Shown here: positions 39,468 through 48,577 of the stretch, piece after piece
How positions within the stretch are numbered: position 1 is the first letter of the stretch
Layout of the letters: each line of letters opens with the position of its first letter
Made by a program: the position numbers and the translations under genes
Source: Clostridium sulfidigenes
GTDB taxonomy: Bacteria > Bacillota > Clostridia > Clostridiales > Clostridiaceae
NCBI RefSeq assembly: GCF_000732635.1
Contig: NZ_JPMD01000024.1
Span: 1 to 64,000, forward strand
DNA length: 64,000 nt
Direction of reading: 5' to 3'
Notes under the pieces: generated by a model
What the model was told of the DNA's origin: nothing
Database searches by the model: none
Seen by the model: only the letters and a program-made list of their open reading frames with translations

Positions 39468-39965
39468 GTGGATAAAAAGTTTTATACAGTTAGAGCATAT
39501 GAGCAGAAGCTATTTGATGATAGATTAATCACTGCATCCATGGAAGATTATGTAGAAATGCTTTATAGATGCACTATGGAGGGTGAGGATTATATAAGAC
39601 TTAATAAGCTGTCTGCAATGTTAAATGTTAGGGATTCTTCAGCCTCTAAGATGATGCAGAAGCTTGGCAAGTTAGGTTTGATTGATTATGAAAAGTATGG
39701 AATTATAAGACTTACTGCTCTTGGTATAAAGGTAGGTAAATATCTTTTATGCAGACATAATACAATAGAAAGATTTTTGAAATTTTTAGGCTCTGATAGT
39801 GATATACTCATAGAAACAGAGTTAATTGAGCATGTGATAGGTAGTGATACTGTAGAGAATTTGAATATATTTAATTGCTTTATAGAAGATAATAAAAATA
39901 TTTTAGATGAGTATAGAACATTTAGAGAAAAGTACTACAAAAATGAAGATATTGAGAAAATATAA
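39468..39965 (+). CDS. DtxR family metal-dependent regulator
   Basis: The 165-residue protein has the DtxR winged helix (ASMEDYVEMLYRC, then LSAMLNVRDSSASKMMQKLGKLGLIDYEKYG) and the dimerisation/metal region with RHNTIERFLKFLG and TELIEHVIG. Family members bind operators when loaded with Fe or Mn. The start is a GTG at 39468, nine bases after GGAGG. The gene faces feoA across a divergent region with a 15-bp palindrome, so control of feoAB is likely. Confidence 0.9.
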   Translation: MDKKFYTVRAYEQKLFDDRLITASMEDYVEMLYRCTMEGEDYIRLNKLSAMLNVRDSSASKMMQKLGKLGLIDYEKYGIIRLTALGIKVGKYLLCRHNTIERFLKFLGSDSDILIETELIEHVIGSDTVENLNIFNCFIEDNKNILDEYRTFREKYYKNEDIEKI

Positions 39966-40001
39966 AAAGCTACCTAAACGCTATAGCTTTAAGGTAGCTT
40001 T
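39966..40001. terminator. terminator between dtxR-like gene and histidine kinase
   Basis: Stem AAAGCTACCT (39966-39975) with AGGTAGCTTT (39992-40001); the A- and T-rich flanks suit both convergent genes. Confidence 0.75.
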
Positions 40002-40025
40002 GTAAAGTTTATCTAATTATATATT

Positions 40026-41849
40026 TTAAGATTTAGGAAGTTTAATTATTACCTTGAATAAGTCTCCGTCACATTTCACTTTAAGAGTGCCTTTATGGAG
40101 TTCTATAATAGTTTTAGAAATAGCAAGACCTAAACCAGAACCATCTATTGTAGAATTTCTAGATTTATCGCCTCTAACAAATCGTTCAAGAATATCATCT
40201 TCATTAAAATCTAAATCATATTTTGATATATTTTTTACTATTATCTCACATTCCTTTTCACATTCTATAACTTCAAGATAAATCCTAGAGTTTTCAAGTG
40301 AATATTTTATAGCATTGCATATTAAGTTATCCATAACTCTTGAAATTCTAGCACCATCTAGGTGTAGGTGACAATCTTTAATTGCAATTACTTTAAAGGC
40401 AAGATTCTTATTTTCGCCTAAAAAACTTAGTTCTCCTAGGCTCTGATGAATTAGTTCTACAATATCTACATCACTTTTATTTAAAATAATTTGTCCAGAG
40501 TTCATTTTTGACATTTCAAATAAGTCTTCAACAAGCTTTTTTAGTTTAGTTGATTTATTGTCTAGAATGGTAACATAATCTTTTATTTCGCTTTTATCAA
40601 GGGATTCATCTTTAAGTATATCTACATAATTTACTATAGAAGTTAGTGGAGTTTTTAAATCGTGAGATACATTAGTTATAAGTTCAGTTTTTAACTTCTC
40701 ACTTCGAATTCCTTCTTCAACTTTCTTGTTATAGCTTACTTTTAAATTGTTTATTTCCATTGCTAAGTTGGATAAATTACCAAGATTTTTAGCATTTATA
40801 TCTACATCCATATCTCCATCTTCAATTTTTTTAAGATATTTGATTAAGTTATTCTTATTATATATGCTTTCTAAATATCTAACACATGTACTTGCTATAG
40901 TAATAAAGAAAGTTGATTTTATAAGAAAACTATTAAGATTCCTGTTGAAGTAAAAAAAGTAATCATTAGAATTAAACACATAGGATAGTGGTAAATATAT
41001 TACCCAAAATATTAAAAGTCCTAATAGTGTAGTATCGAAAAATAAGTTTCTAAATACATCCTTAATACTTACAAAAAAAATATTAATAGATTTTATTAAC
41101 CTAAAAATAAGTAGATTGTTAAAATTATTTACATATTCCTTTATTCCAAAGGTTTTAATACAAAAAAAGTGTTTAATTATTATAATTATAAATATGATTA
41201 ATAAAGGAATAGAAAAATAAAATCTAAGTCTTATTGAGTTTGCCATACTACTATATTTAGCACCACGAATAAAGTAAAGTTCCTCTAATTCAGCATTAGG
41301 AGAGGTATATGCACCATTATAGTAACCTTGTGGAGCTGAATAATGGGATAAATTATTAGAACTATAAACTATCACATCATCTTCTTTAGATAACTTTATT
41401 AATGCATCTTTAGGTGGAAGTTCATTGAAGGGATAATCTGAAAACCAAGTTCTATTAGAAAACCACCTATTATTAGTTTTATCAATCAGTAAAACTCCAA
41501 TATCACCAGTAAGAGAAGCTTCTAAGGAGTTTTGTATAACTTTTGCATCTTCATCAGTTTTACAATAGAGAATTTTTGAAAATCCTTCTGTAACACTTAG
41601 TAAATTTTCTCTGAAACTGATGACATCATTTTGTAGCATTTCATTCTTAAAAGTTTTTTCGTTAATAATAGCAGTTCCATAAAAACTATATCTATTGGTA
41701 TAATTATCATAATCATATAGAGTTATTTGAAGAAATTTTGGAAGAACAGTTATACCTATAATAAAAACTATCAGTATTTCAATTAAATTTATATTTTCGT
41801 TAGAGGCATTAATCCATTTTTTAATTAATTTTTTTATAGTAGAATTCAA
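40026..41849 (-). CDS. sensor histidine kinase
   Basis: The 607-residue membrane kinase has an N-terminal membrane helix (about residues 20-38), an outside sensor region to about 200, then several more membrane helices (near 205-225 and 270-330). A HAMP-like linker follows, then the H box VSHDLKTPLTS, N box DNLICNAIKYS and G box GSGLGLAIS. It should phosphorylate the response regulator encoded 14 bp upstream on the same strand. The signal is unknown. Confidence 0.92.
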   Translation of the reverse strand: MNSTIKKLIKKWINASNENINLIEILIVFIIGITVLPKFLQITLYDYDNYTNRYSFYGTAIINEKTFKNEMLQNDVISFRENLLSVTEGFSKILYCKTDEDAKVIQNSLEASLTGDIGVLLIDKTNNRWFSNRTWFSDYPFNELPPKDALIKLSKEDDVIVYSSNNLSHYSAPQGYYNGAYTSPNAELEELYFIRGAKYSSMANSIRLRFYFSIPLLIIFIIIIIKHFFCIKTFGIKEYVNNFNNLLIFRLIKSINIFFVSIKDVFRNLFFDTTLLGLLIFWVIYLPLSYVFNSNDYFFYFNRNLNSFLIKSTFFITIASTCVRYLESIYNKNNLIKYLKKIEDGDMDVDINAKNLGNLSNLAMEINNLKVSYNKKVEEGIRSEKLKTELITNVSHDLKTPLTSIVNYVDILKDESLDKSEIKDYVTILDNKSTKLKKLVEDLFEMSKMNSGQIILNKSDVDIVELIHQSLGELSFLGENKNLAFKVIAIKDCHLHLDGARISRVMDNLICNAIKYSLENSRIYLEVIECEKECEIIVKNISKYDLDFNEDDILERFVRGDKSRNSTIDGSGLGLAISKTIIELHKGTLKVKCDGDLFKVIIKLPKS

Positions 41850-41863
41850 GTTTTAACCCTCCT

Positions 41864-42568
41864 TTAACTATGATTTTCAATTTTATATCCGACTCCCCAG
41901 ACAACTTTTATATATTCTGGATCTTTAGAATTAATTTCAATTTTTTCACGCATTCTTCTAATGTGAACAGTTACTGTATTCTCACTATGGTAAAATGGAG
42001 CTTTCCATACATTTTCATATATTTCTTTTATAGAAAAAACTTTACCGGTATTAGAAGCTAGTAATAGTAATATTCCATATTCTGTAGCTGTCAGTTTCAC
42101 AGGTTCACCCCTTAGGGTTACAGATTTTAGGGTTGTATCAATAATTAAGTCTTTAATTACAATTTTATCTTTTAAATTTACATTTTCTATATCAAGAGGT
42201 TTTTCATATCTTCTTAATTGAGATTTAACTCTAGCTATAAGTTCAAGATGATTAAAAGGTTTAGTTATATAATCATCAGCACCACTATTTAATCCAATAA
42301 TCTTATCAAGATTTTCAGATTTAGCAGATAGAATTATTATGGGTATATTTCTATTTTCTCTAATTTTTAAACATGTTTTTATACCATCAAGTTTTGGCAT
42401 CATTACATCTAATAATATTAAATGAATCTTTTCTTCTTCTAAAATCTGAAGAGCTTCAATTCCATCATAGGCCTTTAACACGTTTAATCCTTCGCGTTTT
42501 AAATATATTTCTATAGCATTACATATTTCAACTTCATCATCTACTACTAAAATATTGAAATTTGACAT
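41864..42568 (-). CDS. OmpR/PhoB-type response regulator
   Basis: The protein of about 234 residues has a receiver domain (ILVVDDEVE, phosphoacceptor in LLDVMMPKLDG, and the KPFNHLE lysine) and a C-terminal winged helix (LTATEYGILLLLASNTGKVFSIKEIYENVW and VHIRRMREKIE). I place the start at the ATG at 42568; AGGTGG lies about 11 bases upstream, slightly far, and upstream GTG codons overlap it. It forms an operon with the histidine kinase. Confidence 0.92.
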   Translation of the reverse strand: MSNFNILVVDDEVEICNAIEIYLKREGLNVLKAYDGIEALQILEEEKIHLILLDVMMPKLDGIKTCLKIRENRNIPIIILSAKSENLDKIIGLNSGADDYITKPFNHLELIARVKSQLRRYEKPLDIENVNLKDKIVIKDLIIDTTLKSVTLRGEPVKLTATEYGILLLLASNTGKVFSIKEIYENVWKAPFYHSENTVTVHIRRMREKIEINSKDPEYIKVVWGVGYKIENHS

Positions 42569-42699
42569 ACTATTGAGCACCACCTTTTATTTCTAAACAT
42601 TTTTATGATTTACAATTAATATTTTACAACATAATTACACAAAAAGTATTAAAACTTTATTACTAATTATAATAACTATACTTTTAACTAAAAAAAAGA

Positions 42700-42744
42700 A
42701 TAACTTATAGATAATTTTAACTTAATAAATTATCTATAAGTTAT
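42700..42744 (-). terminator. terminator of the M29 aminopeptidase gene
   Basis: A perfect 17-bp stem (42700-42716 with 42728-42744). On the minus strand it is followed by a seven-T tract (the A-run at 42691-42697). Confidence 0.9.
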
Positions 42745-42812
42745 ACATTGAAGTTGATACTAAAAAAATAAAAATAAAATCAAATTTATATTTATATAGT
42801 GATATTTAACAG

Positions 42813-44048
42813 TTATATAGCCCAATTACCATCTATAAAAATAGGAGTTTTTGAATCATCAAAGCCAATTCCAGTAATATTTAAATCAGAAGTTCCTATC
42901 ATGAAGTCAACATGAGTCAAAGAGTCATTGCCGCCTAGAGCTAACACTTCTTCAGTAGTTTTGTTTGATCCATCTTTCACACATAAGTTATATGCTTTAC
43001 CTAAGGCTAAGTGACATGAAGCATTTTCGTCATATAGAGTGTTAAAGAAAACTATATTGGAATTTGAAATAGGGGAGTTAAATGGAACTAAAGCAACTTC
43101 TCCAAGGAAATGAGATCCTTCATCGGTTTCAATTAATGACTTTAAGGACTCATAGCCTTCTTTAGCTTCAAAATCAACAACTCTACCATCTTTAAAGGTG
43201 AGAGAGAAGTTATTAATTAGGTTGCCTCCATAGTTTAGAGGTTTTGAGCTAAAGACCTTACCATTAACTCCTGTTTTCTTTGGCATTGAAAAGATCTCCT
43301 CTGTAGGCATATTTGCAATAAATTCTATACCCTCTGGAGTGTATTCTGCACCACCTATCCATAGGTGATTATCCACAAGCTCTAAATTTAAGTCTGTACC
43401 TAGAGAGTTGGTGTAGTGAAGACATTTAAAGCTTTTCTCATTAAGGTAGTTTATTTTTTCAATTAAATTTTTCTTGTGATACTCCCAAGCTTTAACTGGA
43501 TTTTCTTGATCCACACGTACTATATTAAATATGTTTTCCCATAGTTTATTTATTGCTTCATCCTCAGAAAGGTTAGGGAATACTTTAGTTGCCCAACCTT
43601 TAGTTGGTAGAGCTATTATAGACCAAGAATTTTTATTACTCATAAGTCTTTCGCTAAATTCTCTTGTAGCTATGCTAGAAGATTTTTGTGCAGCTGCAAT
43701 TTTTTTAGGATCTACATCTTTTAGTAGTTCAGGATTTGATGCACTTATACTTAAAAAGCAAGCTCCTTCTTTAGCATAGGTGAGCATGGATTCTTTCATC
43801 CAATCTGGATATGATTCAAAAACATCTATAGGGGAGTTGAGATATTTGAGTTTAGCACATTCTTCATCACTCCAATGAACAACAACTTCTTTTGCACCAA
43901 TTTTATAGGCCTCATCAACAATCATTCTCGTGAAATTAACGCATTCTACAGGTGATTTTATAACAAGAATTTGATTAGGCTGTACGTTTACACCAATTGA
44001 TACACTAAGCTTTGCATATTTTCTTAATAACTCATCATTTATTTTCAT
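42813..44048 (-). CDS. M29 family aminopeptidase
   Basis: The 411-residue enzyme is of the AmpS/PepS/aminopeptidase T type, a two-metal exopeptidase that removes N-terminal residues in the cytoplasm. LRKYAKLSVSIGVNVQPNQ at the start, GAEYTPEGIEFIANMPTEE with the metal Glu, EGSHFLGEVALVP and HLALGKAYN are family regions. The ATG follows GAGGATC-type sequence. It stands alone on the minus strand. Confidence 0.92.
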   Translation of the reverse strand: MKINDELLRKYAKLSVSIGVNVQPNQILVIKSPVECVNFTRMIVDEAYKIGAKEVVVHWSDEECAKLKYLNSPIDVFESYPDWMKESMLTYAKEGACFLSISASNPELLKDVDPKKIAAAQKSSSIATREFSERLMSNKNSWSIIALPTKGWATKVFPNLSEDEAINKLWENIFNIVRVDQENPVKAWEYHKKNLIEKINYLNEKSFKCLHYTNSLGTDLNLELVDNHLWIGGAEYTPEGIEFIANMPTEEIFSMPKKTGVNGKVFSSKPLNYGGNLINNFSLTFKDGRVVDFEAKEGYESLKSLIETDEGSHFLGEVALVPFNSPISNSNIVFFNTLYDENASCHLALGKAYNLCVKDGSNKTTEEVLALGGNDSLTHVDFMIGTSDLNITGIGFDDSKTPIFIDGNWAI

Positions 44049-44334
44049 ATACTCAGATCCTCTCTTTAATAATTGCGTAATAATTTAAAATTATTCTAAT
44101 AAAGTAAATTCTTAATTTATTTTTATTATATATGTAAAATTATTAAATTTCTATATAAAGTTATTTTATACTGTAGGTTTTTATGTTATCCGTATACGAA
44201 AAAAATATCATAGATTATAACTAGAAATGATTAAAAAAAATATAATTTCGAAGTATTTACATTTATTTTTCATAGTTATTATAAATCAACAAAAATGAGC
44301 ATAAAAATAAGTATAACATATTTTAGGAGGATAT

Positions 44335-44847
44335 ATGGATAAATTAATTTATTTAAATCATCTTGCAAAAGTATTTTCTAATAATTTCCATCTAGAAATA
44401 AATAAGAGTCTAATGAATAAAAGGATAGATATTTATGGAGTTTGGAATATGAAATTTGGAAGAAACTTTATTTCTAGAAATAAAATAATTGATGAATATG
44501 AGTGTAATGAACATTGTTTGGTAGTAAGTGAAGATAGAGTTGATGAGAAATTTTTAGATGATTTTATAAATTATCTTAAGAAATGCACGTTAAGTCTAGT
44601 TAATCCACACAAGAATCATAAAACTACCTACATAACTGGAATACTTGTGACAAAAAACATAAATGATGAAGATATTATGAGAAAAATTAAAAGATTTAAT
44701 TATACTAAGAATTATAGAATGAGTTTCTATGGTTGGAGTATTTTAAGGCTTATTGCAGTAGATTTGAATAATGGTAAAATATATCATAATAAAATATCAA
44801 TAGATATAGTTGACAGTTTATCCTTTGATAAGATTAATATAATTTAA
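44335..44847 (+). CDS. hypothetical protein
   Basis: I do not recognise this 170-residue protein. It is basic, has no membrane segment, and shows mixed strands and helices: LAKVFSNNFHLEINKSLMNKRIDIYGVW, then KTTYITGILVTKNINDEDIMRKIKRF, and YGWSILRLIAVDLNNGKIYHN. The second half suggests a small conserved clostridial domain. The ATG follows TAGGAGGAT. It lies between divergent M29 gene and cstA with its own spacing. Confidence 0.6.
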   Translation: MDKLIYLNHLAKVFSNNFHLEINKSLMNKRIDIYGVWNMKFGRNFISRNKIIDEYECNEHCLVVSEDRVDEKFLDDFINYLKKCTLSLVNPHKNHKTTYITGILVTKNINDEDIMRKIKRFNYTKNYRMSFYGWSILRLIAVDLNNGKIYHNKISIDIVDSLSFDKINII

Positions 44848-44940
44848 TCTATAATGGGCATTTTCTTTGTTTAATATAACTTAGTTAAAAATAAGGTTTA
44901 TAATTTTATGACCTTGTTTTAAATATAAAGGGGTTTTGAT

Positions 44941-46590
44941 ATGAATTCATTAGCTTTATTATTAATTTGCATAGCTATATTTATTGTAGCATATGTGACT
45001 TATGGAGCCTTTCTTGCTAAAAAATTTGGGATTGAACCCAAAAGAAAAACTCCAGCACATACACTAAGGGATGATGTAGACTATTGTCCAACAAATTCAA
45101 AGGTATTACTAGGACACCATTTTTCATCTATAGCTGGAGCAGGTCCAATCACAGGACCTATCCAAGCAGCTATATTTGGATGGTTACCTGTATTATTGTG
45201 GATAATCATAGGAAGTATCTTTATAGGTGGAGTTCATGATTTTGGATCATTAGTTGCATCTGTGAGGCATGATGGGAAAACAATAGGTGAAGTTATTAAA
45301 GTAAACATTGGAGAGAAAGGGAAAAAATTATTTAATATATTTGGATGGGTCACAATTGTATTGGTAGTAGCAGCCTTTACAGATATTTGTGCATCTACCT
45401 TTGCTTTTGATCCTGCTATTCCAGAAAATTTGATGGGTGCTCAAGCTGGAACAGCATCTATGCTATTTATTATATTAGCAGTAGTTTTTGGATTTAGTGT
45501 TTATAAAAAAGGTGCTAAGTTATCAGTAGCTTCAGTAATAGGGATAGTGCTATTATTATTTTGTATTTATATAGGATATATATTTCCAATTATTAAGTTG
45601 TCAAAGCTTGGATGGCAAATATTATTACTAATATATATTTTCTTAGCATCTACATTACCTGTTTGGTTATTATTACAACCAAGAGATTATTTATGCTCAT
45701 TCCTACTATACGGAATCATTATAGGTGCTCTGCTTGGAATAGTAATAAAAAGACCTGCTATGGAATTAGCTGCTTTTAATGGTTTTAATATGGGTGGAAA
45801 AACTCTATTCCCATTCTTGTTTGTAACTGTTGCTTGTGGTGCTATTTCAGGTTTCCATTCTCTTGTGAGCTCAAGCACCACATCTAAACAGATTGATAAA
45901 GAAGAGCCGGATGCTAAACTTATAGGATATGGTTCTATGTTAATTGAAGGTATAGTAGCTGTTATAGCTCTCATAGCTGTAGGCTATGTAACCAAAGCAG
46001 AAGGTACACCTGCTGTTATATTTGCAAATGGTGTTGCTAATTTTATGAGTGGATTCGGAATACCTCAACAAGTAGGTATAGTGTTTGTTACTTTATGCTT
46101 TTCAGCTTTTGCTCTTACAAGCTTAGATACAGCTACTAGGATTGGAAGATATATTTTACAAGAGTTATGTGAGGGAAAAGGGGGTAAAAAGAATATTATT
46201 AGTAAAAATATGTATATATCAACTGGAATAACTGTTTTATCTTCCTTTGGTTTAATCCTTTATGGATATAATAAGATATGGCCAATATTCGGGTCCGCTA
46301 ATCAACTTTTAGCAGCTCTTGCACTTTTAGCCATAACAGCATGGCTTACTAAGAGTGGAAAGAAAGCTTTAGTAACAATTATCCCCATGGTATTAATGTT
46401 TATTGTAACATTAGCTGCTTTAGGTCTATTAATTAAAGATTATATTTTCTCATCAACTCCGAATTATATATTAGGTATAATTGCACTAATACTATTAATT
46501 CTTGCTATAGTTTTAATAATTGAAGCGTATAACACATTAGTACGAAATAAAAATTCAAAGAAAAATGTTAATAAGACTATATTAAAGTAG
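44941..46590 (+). CDS. cstA: CstA family carbon starvation / peptide-pyruvate carrier
   Basis: The 549-residue membrane protein has about 14 or more membrane segments. Family features: ALLLICIAIFIVAYVTYG, PTNSKVLLGHHFSSIAGAGPITGPI, SIFIGGVHDFGSLVASVRH, and FHSLVSSSTTSKQ. CstA proteins bring in peptides or pyruvate during carbon shortage. This one is the shorter type. It follows the hypothetical gene by 93 bp and has AAAGGGG at its start. Confidence 0.93.
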   Translation: MNSLALLLICIAIFIVAYVTYGAFLAKKFGIEPKRKTPAHTLRDDVDYCPTNSKVLLGHHFSSIAGAGPITGPIQAAIFGWLPVLLWIIIGSIFIGGVHDFGSLVASVRHDGKTIGEVIKVNIGEKGKKLFNIFGWVTIVLVVAAFTDICASTFAFDPAIPENLMGAQAGTASMLFIILAVVFGFSVYKKGAKLSVASVIGIVLLLFCIYIGYIFPIIKLSKLGWQILLLIYIFLASTLPVWLLLQPRDYLCSFLLYGIIIGALLGIVIKRPAMELAAFNGFNMGGKTLFPFLFVTVACGAISGFHSLVSSSTTSKQIDKEEPDAKLIGYGSMLIEGIVAVIALIAVGYVTKAEGTPAVIFANGVANFMSGFGIPQQVGIVFVTLCFSAFALTSLDTATRIGRYILQELCEGKGGKKNIISKNMYISTGITVLSSFGLILYGYNKIWPIFGSANQLLAALALLAITAWLTKSGKKALVTIIPMVLMFIVTLAALGLLIKDYIFSSTPNYILGIIALILLILAIVLIIEAYNTLVRNKNSKKNVNKTILK

Positions 46591-46630
46591 TTAGCATATT
46601 TTATAGAAAATAAAAAGTAATATCTATAAT

Positions 46631-46668
46631 AAAAGAGCCTATTTATAAATTAATTAATAGACTCTTTT
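46631..46668 (+). terminator. terminator after cstA
   Basis: Stem AAAAGAG-CTATT (46631-46643) with AATAG-CTCTTTT (46656-46668), one mismatch, then T-containing tail. Confidence 0.75.
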
Positions 46669-46874
46669 GTTATGGTATAATAGAATATTTATTATGTGAC
46701 GATATAAATATATAATAAAATTTTGTTGTCAAATTACGTAAAGGTTGCATAAGAGTATTTCATATGGAGAATATTTATGTTATAAATAAATATGAATAAT
46801 GAATTTAATAGGATATATAACGACAAATTACTAACACAATTCATTAATGGAATGAATAAGTTTACAATGGATTT

Positions 46875-46982
46875 ATCCGATGACTATCAGCTCTAATACT
46901 CCCACTTTTTAGAGTGGAGTTAAGAGCTGGTACGCCCCTGGATAACGATTTCTAAGCTTCGGAGAAGCTAAGAACTCAGTTA
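46875..46982 (+). ncRNA. candidate structured RNA repeat, unit A
   Basis: This 108-bp unit is followed at once by a near-identical one. It folds as: ATCC (46875-46878) with GGAT (46940-46943); CAGCTCT (46888-46894) with AGAGCTG (46923-46929); an inner ACTCC-ACT/AGT-GGAGT stem with a bulged C; and a 3' hairpin TTCTAAGCTTC (46950-46960) with GAAGCTAAGAA (46964-46974). It has no open frame. The strand is taken from its position before the M20 gene. Function and family are not known to me. Confidence 0.6.
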
Positions 46983-47091
46983 ATCCGATGACTATCAGTT
47001 CTAATACTCCTTCTTTTTTAGAGTGGAGTTAAGAGCTGTTACGTCCCTGGATAACGATTTCTAAGCTTTGGAGAAGCTAAGAACTCAGTTT
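46983..47091 (+). ncRNA. candidate structured RNA repeat, unit B (tandem)
   Basis: The second, ~109-bp unit differs from unit A in about eight bases and by one T in a loop. Two C-to-T changes (in the CAGCTCT stem and at the tip of the 3' hairpin) face a G, so pairing is kept as a G-U pair. This suggests the RNA fold matters. The unit ends about 85 bp before the M20 gene, just upstream of the unusual start-site hairpin. Confidence 0.6.
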
Positions 47092-47120
47092 ATTTAAGGT
47101 ATAAAAGTTTTCCAAATATA

Positions 47121-47179
47121 AGGAGGTGAACTTTAGTAAGTACAGTACTTATTAGTACAAACTTCTAAAGTTATTTATG
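47121..47179 (+). promoter_or_regulatory. distant Shine-Dalgarno bridged to start codon by a hairpin
   Basis: A perfect AGGAGGTG (47121-47128) has no ATG, GTG or TTG in reach. The next start, ATG 47177, is 48 nt away and has no ribosome binding site of its own. The sequence just after the SD, AACTTTAG (47129-47136), is complementary to CTAAAGTT (47165-47172), which ends four bases before the ATG. Between them lies a second hairpin (TAAGTA/TACTTA at 47137-47151). Folding would place the SD about four bases from the ATG. Confidence 0.6.
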
Positions 47180-48574
47180 TTTAAGGAACATATAGATGAA
47201 AATAAAGAGCAGATTATAAAAGATTTAATAGAATTAGTAAAAATAAGAAGTGTGGCTTCTCATAAAAAGCCTAATATGCCTTTCGGGGAAGAAGTTCACA
47301 AGAGTCTTAGGTTTGTGTTAGACAAAGCTAAAGATATGGGATTTAAAAGTCAAAGCTTTTGCGGATACTGTGGTCAAGTAGATGCTGGATGTGGTGATTA
47401 TACAATTGGTGTTTTATGTCATGTAGATGTGAACGAAGAAGGAGCAGGGTGGACAAAACCCCCATTTTCAGGAGAAATTTATGATGGTAAGATATATGGA
47501 CGAGGTATTGTAAAGGCAAAGGCACCTTTAATAGCTTGTCTATACGCTATGAAATTCTTAAAAGATGAAGATTTAATTCCAGAAGGAAAAAAAATTAGAA
47601 TGATTGTGGGGGCGGATAAGGAGACTGGAATAAAAAGCATAAACTATTATAAGGAATATGAAGTAGCTCCAGATATAGGGTTTACTCCAGACGGTGTATT
47701 TCCTGTAATATATGGAGAAAAGGGTATAATAAATTTCGATCTTCATATGGAATTTTCAGGTGGCTTTGATGCGCCTATCAATATAGTACAAATAGTTGGA
47801 GGACAAAGTATAGATACTGTACCGTCTAAAGTTAGTATTATACTTAGTTGTGAAGATATATTTAAAGATAAAATTGAAACGGAGCTAAAAAAGTTTTCAA
47901 AACTTCAAAACATAAAATATGAAACTATAAGTCAAAATAAACTTATGAATATAGAATTTATAGGTAAGGAAGCTGATAGTAACAATCCGGATAAAGGAGT
48001 AAATGCAATATCCTATGGACTTAAGTTCCTTGAGAATTTTGAAGAGTTTATTGATAAAAGAGAATTTGTTCATGAATATAATAGATTAATTTCTACTTCA
48101 TACAATGGAGAAAAAATAAATTGTAAATTACAAGATGAAGATTCTGGTAACTTTACTTTTAATGTGAGCACCATAAATTTAACTAGTGATAGAGTTGATA
48201 TAAAGGTTAATATCAACTATCCTATATCATATGTATATAGTGATGTATTAGAATTAGTTAAAGATGGTTTTAAGTATTCTTCTCTTAAAATAAAAAATCT
48301 AAGTCATCTAAGGTCAGTTTCCTTTTCTAAGGATAGCTTTGTAGTAAAAAAACTTATGAAGGCTTATAGAGAAGTTACTGGTGATGAAGAATCACAGCCT
48401 TACGTAAGTTCAAAAGGAACCTATGCAAGAGTCTTGAGTAACCTGGTATCCTTTGGACCTATACTTCCTAGAAATGAGGGGTTAGATTATGCAGTTGATG
48501 AGTTTATTACTTTGGATGAATTTATGGATTTAGTAGAAATATATGCTAGGGCTATATATGAACTATTGAAATAA
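47177..48574 (+). CDS. M20/PepV-like peptidase homologue with degenerate active site
   Basis: The 465-residue protein has the PepV fold order: KEQIIKDLIELVKIRSV, LCHVDV (His82, Asp84), GWTKPPFSGEI, YGRG, a VGADKETG segment and PDGVFPVIYGEKG (Asp172). But the metal-bridging Asp of GRGxxD is Lys113 (GRGIVKAKAP), the general-base Glu is Lys148 (DKET, in place of EE) and the C-terminal His is replaced in RNEGLDYAVDEF. Four cysteines (62, 65, 72, 81) crowd the first metal loop. It cannot be an ordinary dizinc dipeptidase; a pseudoenzyme or new use is likely. A VanZ-like gene follows closely. Confidence 0.75.
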   Translation: MFKEHIDENKEQIIKDLIELVKIRSVASHKKPNMPFGEEVHKSLRFVLDKAKDMGFKSQSFCGYCGQVDAGCGDYTIGVLCHVDVNEEGAGWTKPPFSGEIYDGKIYGRGIVKAKAPLIACLYAMKFLKDEDLIPEGKKIRMIVGADKETGIKSINYYKEYEVAPDIGFTPDGVFPVIYGEKGIINFDLHMEFSGGFDAPINIVQIVGGQSIDTVPSKVSIILSCEDIFKDKIETELKKFSKLQNIKYETISQNKLMNIEFIGKEADSNNPDKGVNAISYGLKFLENFEEFIDKREFVHEYNRLISTSYNGEKINCKLQDEDSGNFTFNVSTINLTSDRVDIKVNINYPISYVYSDVLELVKDGFKYSSLKIKNLSHLRSVSFSKDSFVVKKLMKAYREVTGDEESQPYVSSKGTYARVLSNLVSFGPILPRNEGLDYAVDEFITLDEFMDLVEIYARAIYELLK

Positions 48575-48577
48575 AAT

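Noticed and set aside
46875-47091. CRISPR array
   Set aside because: There are only two units, each over 100 bp and adjoining directly, with no spacers and no cas genes.
47119-47176. A short leader peptide using the orphan Shine-Dalgarno at 47121
   Set aside because: No ATG, GTG or TTG lies within reach before the M20 start.
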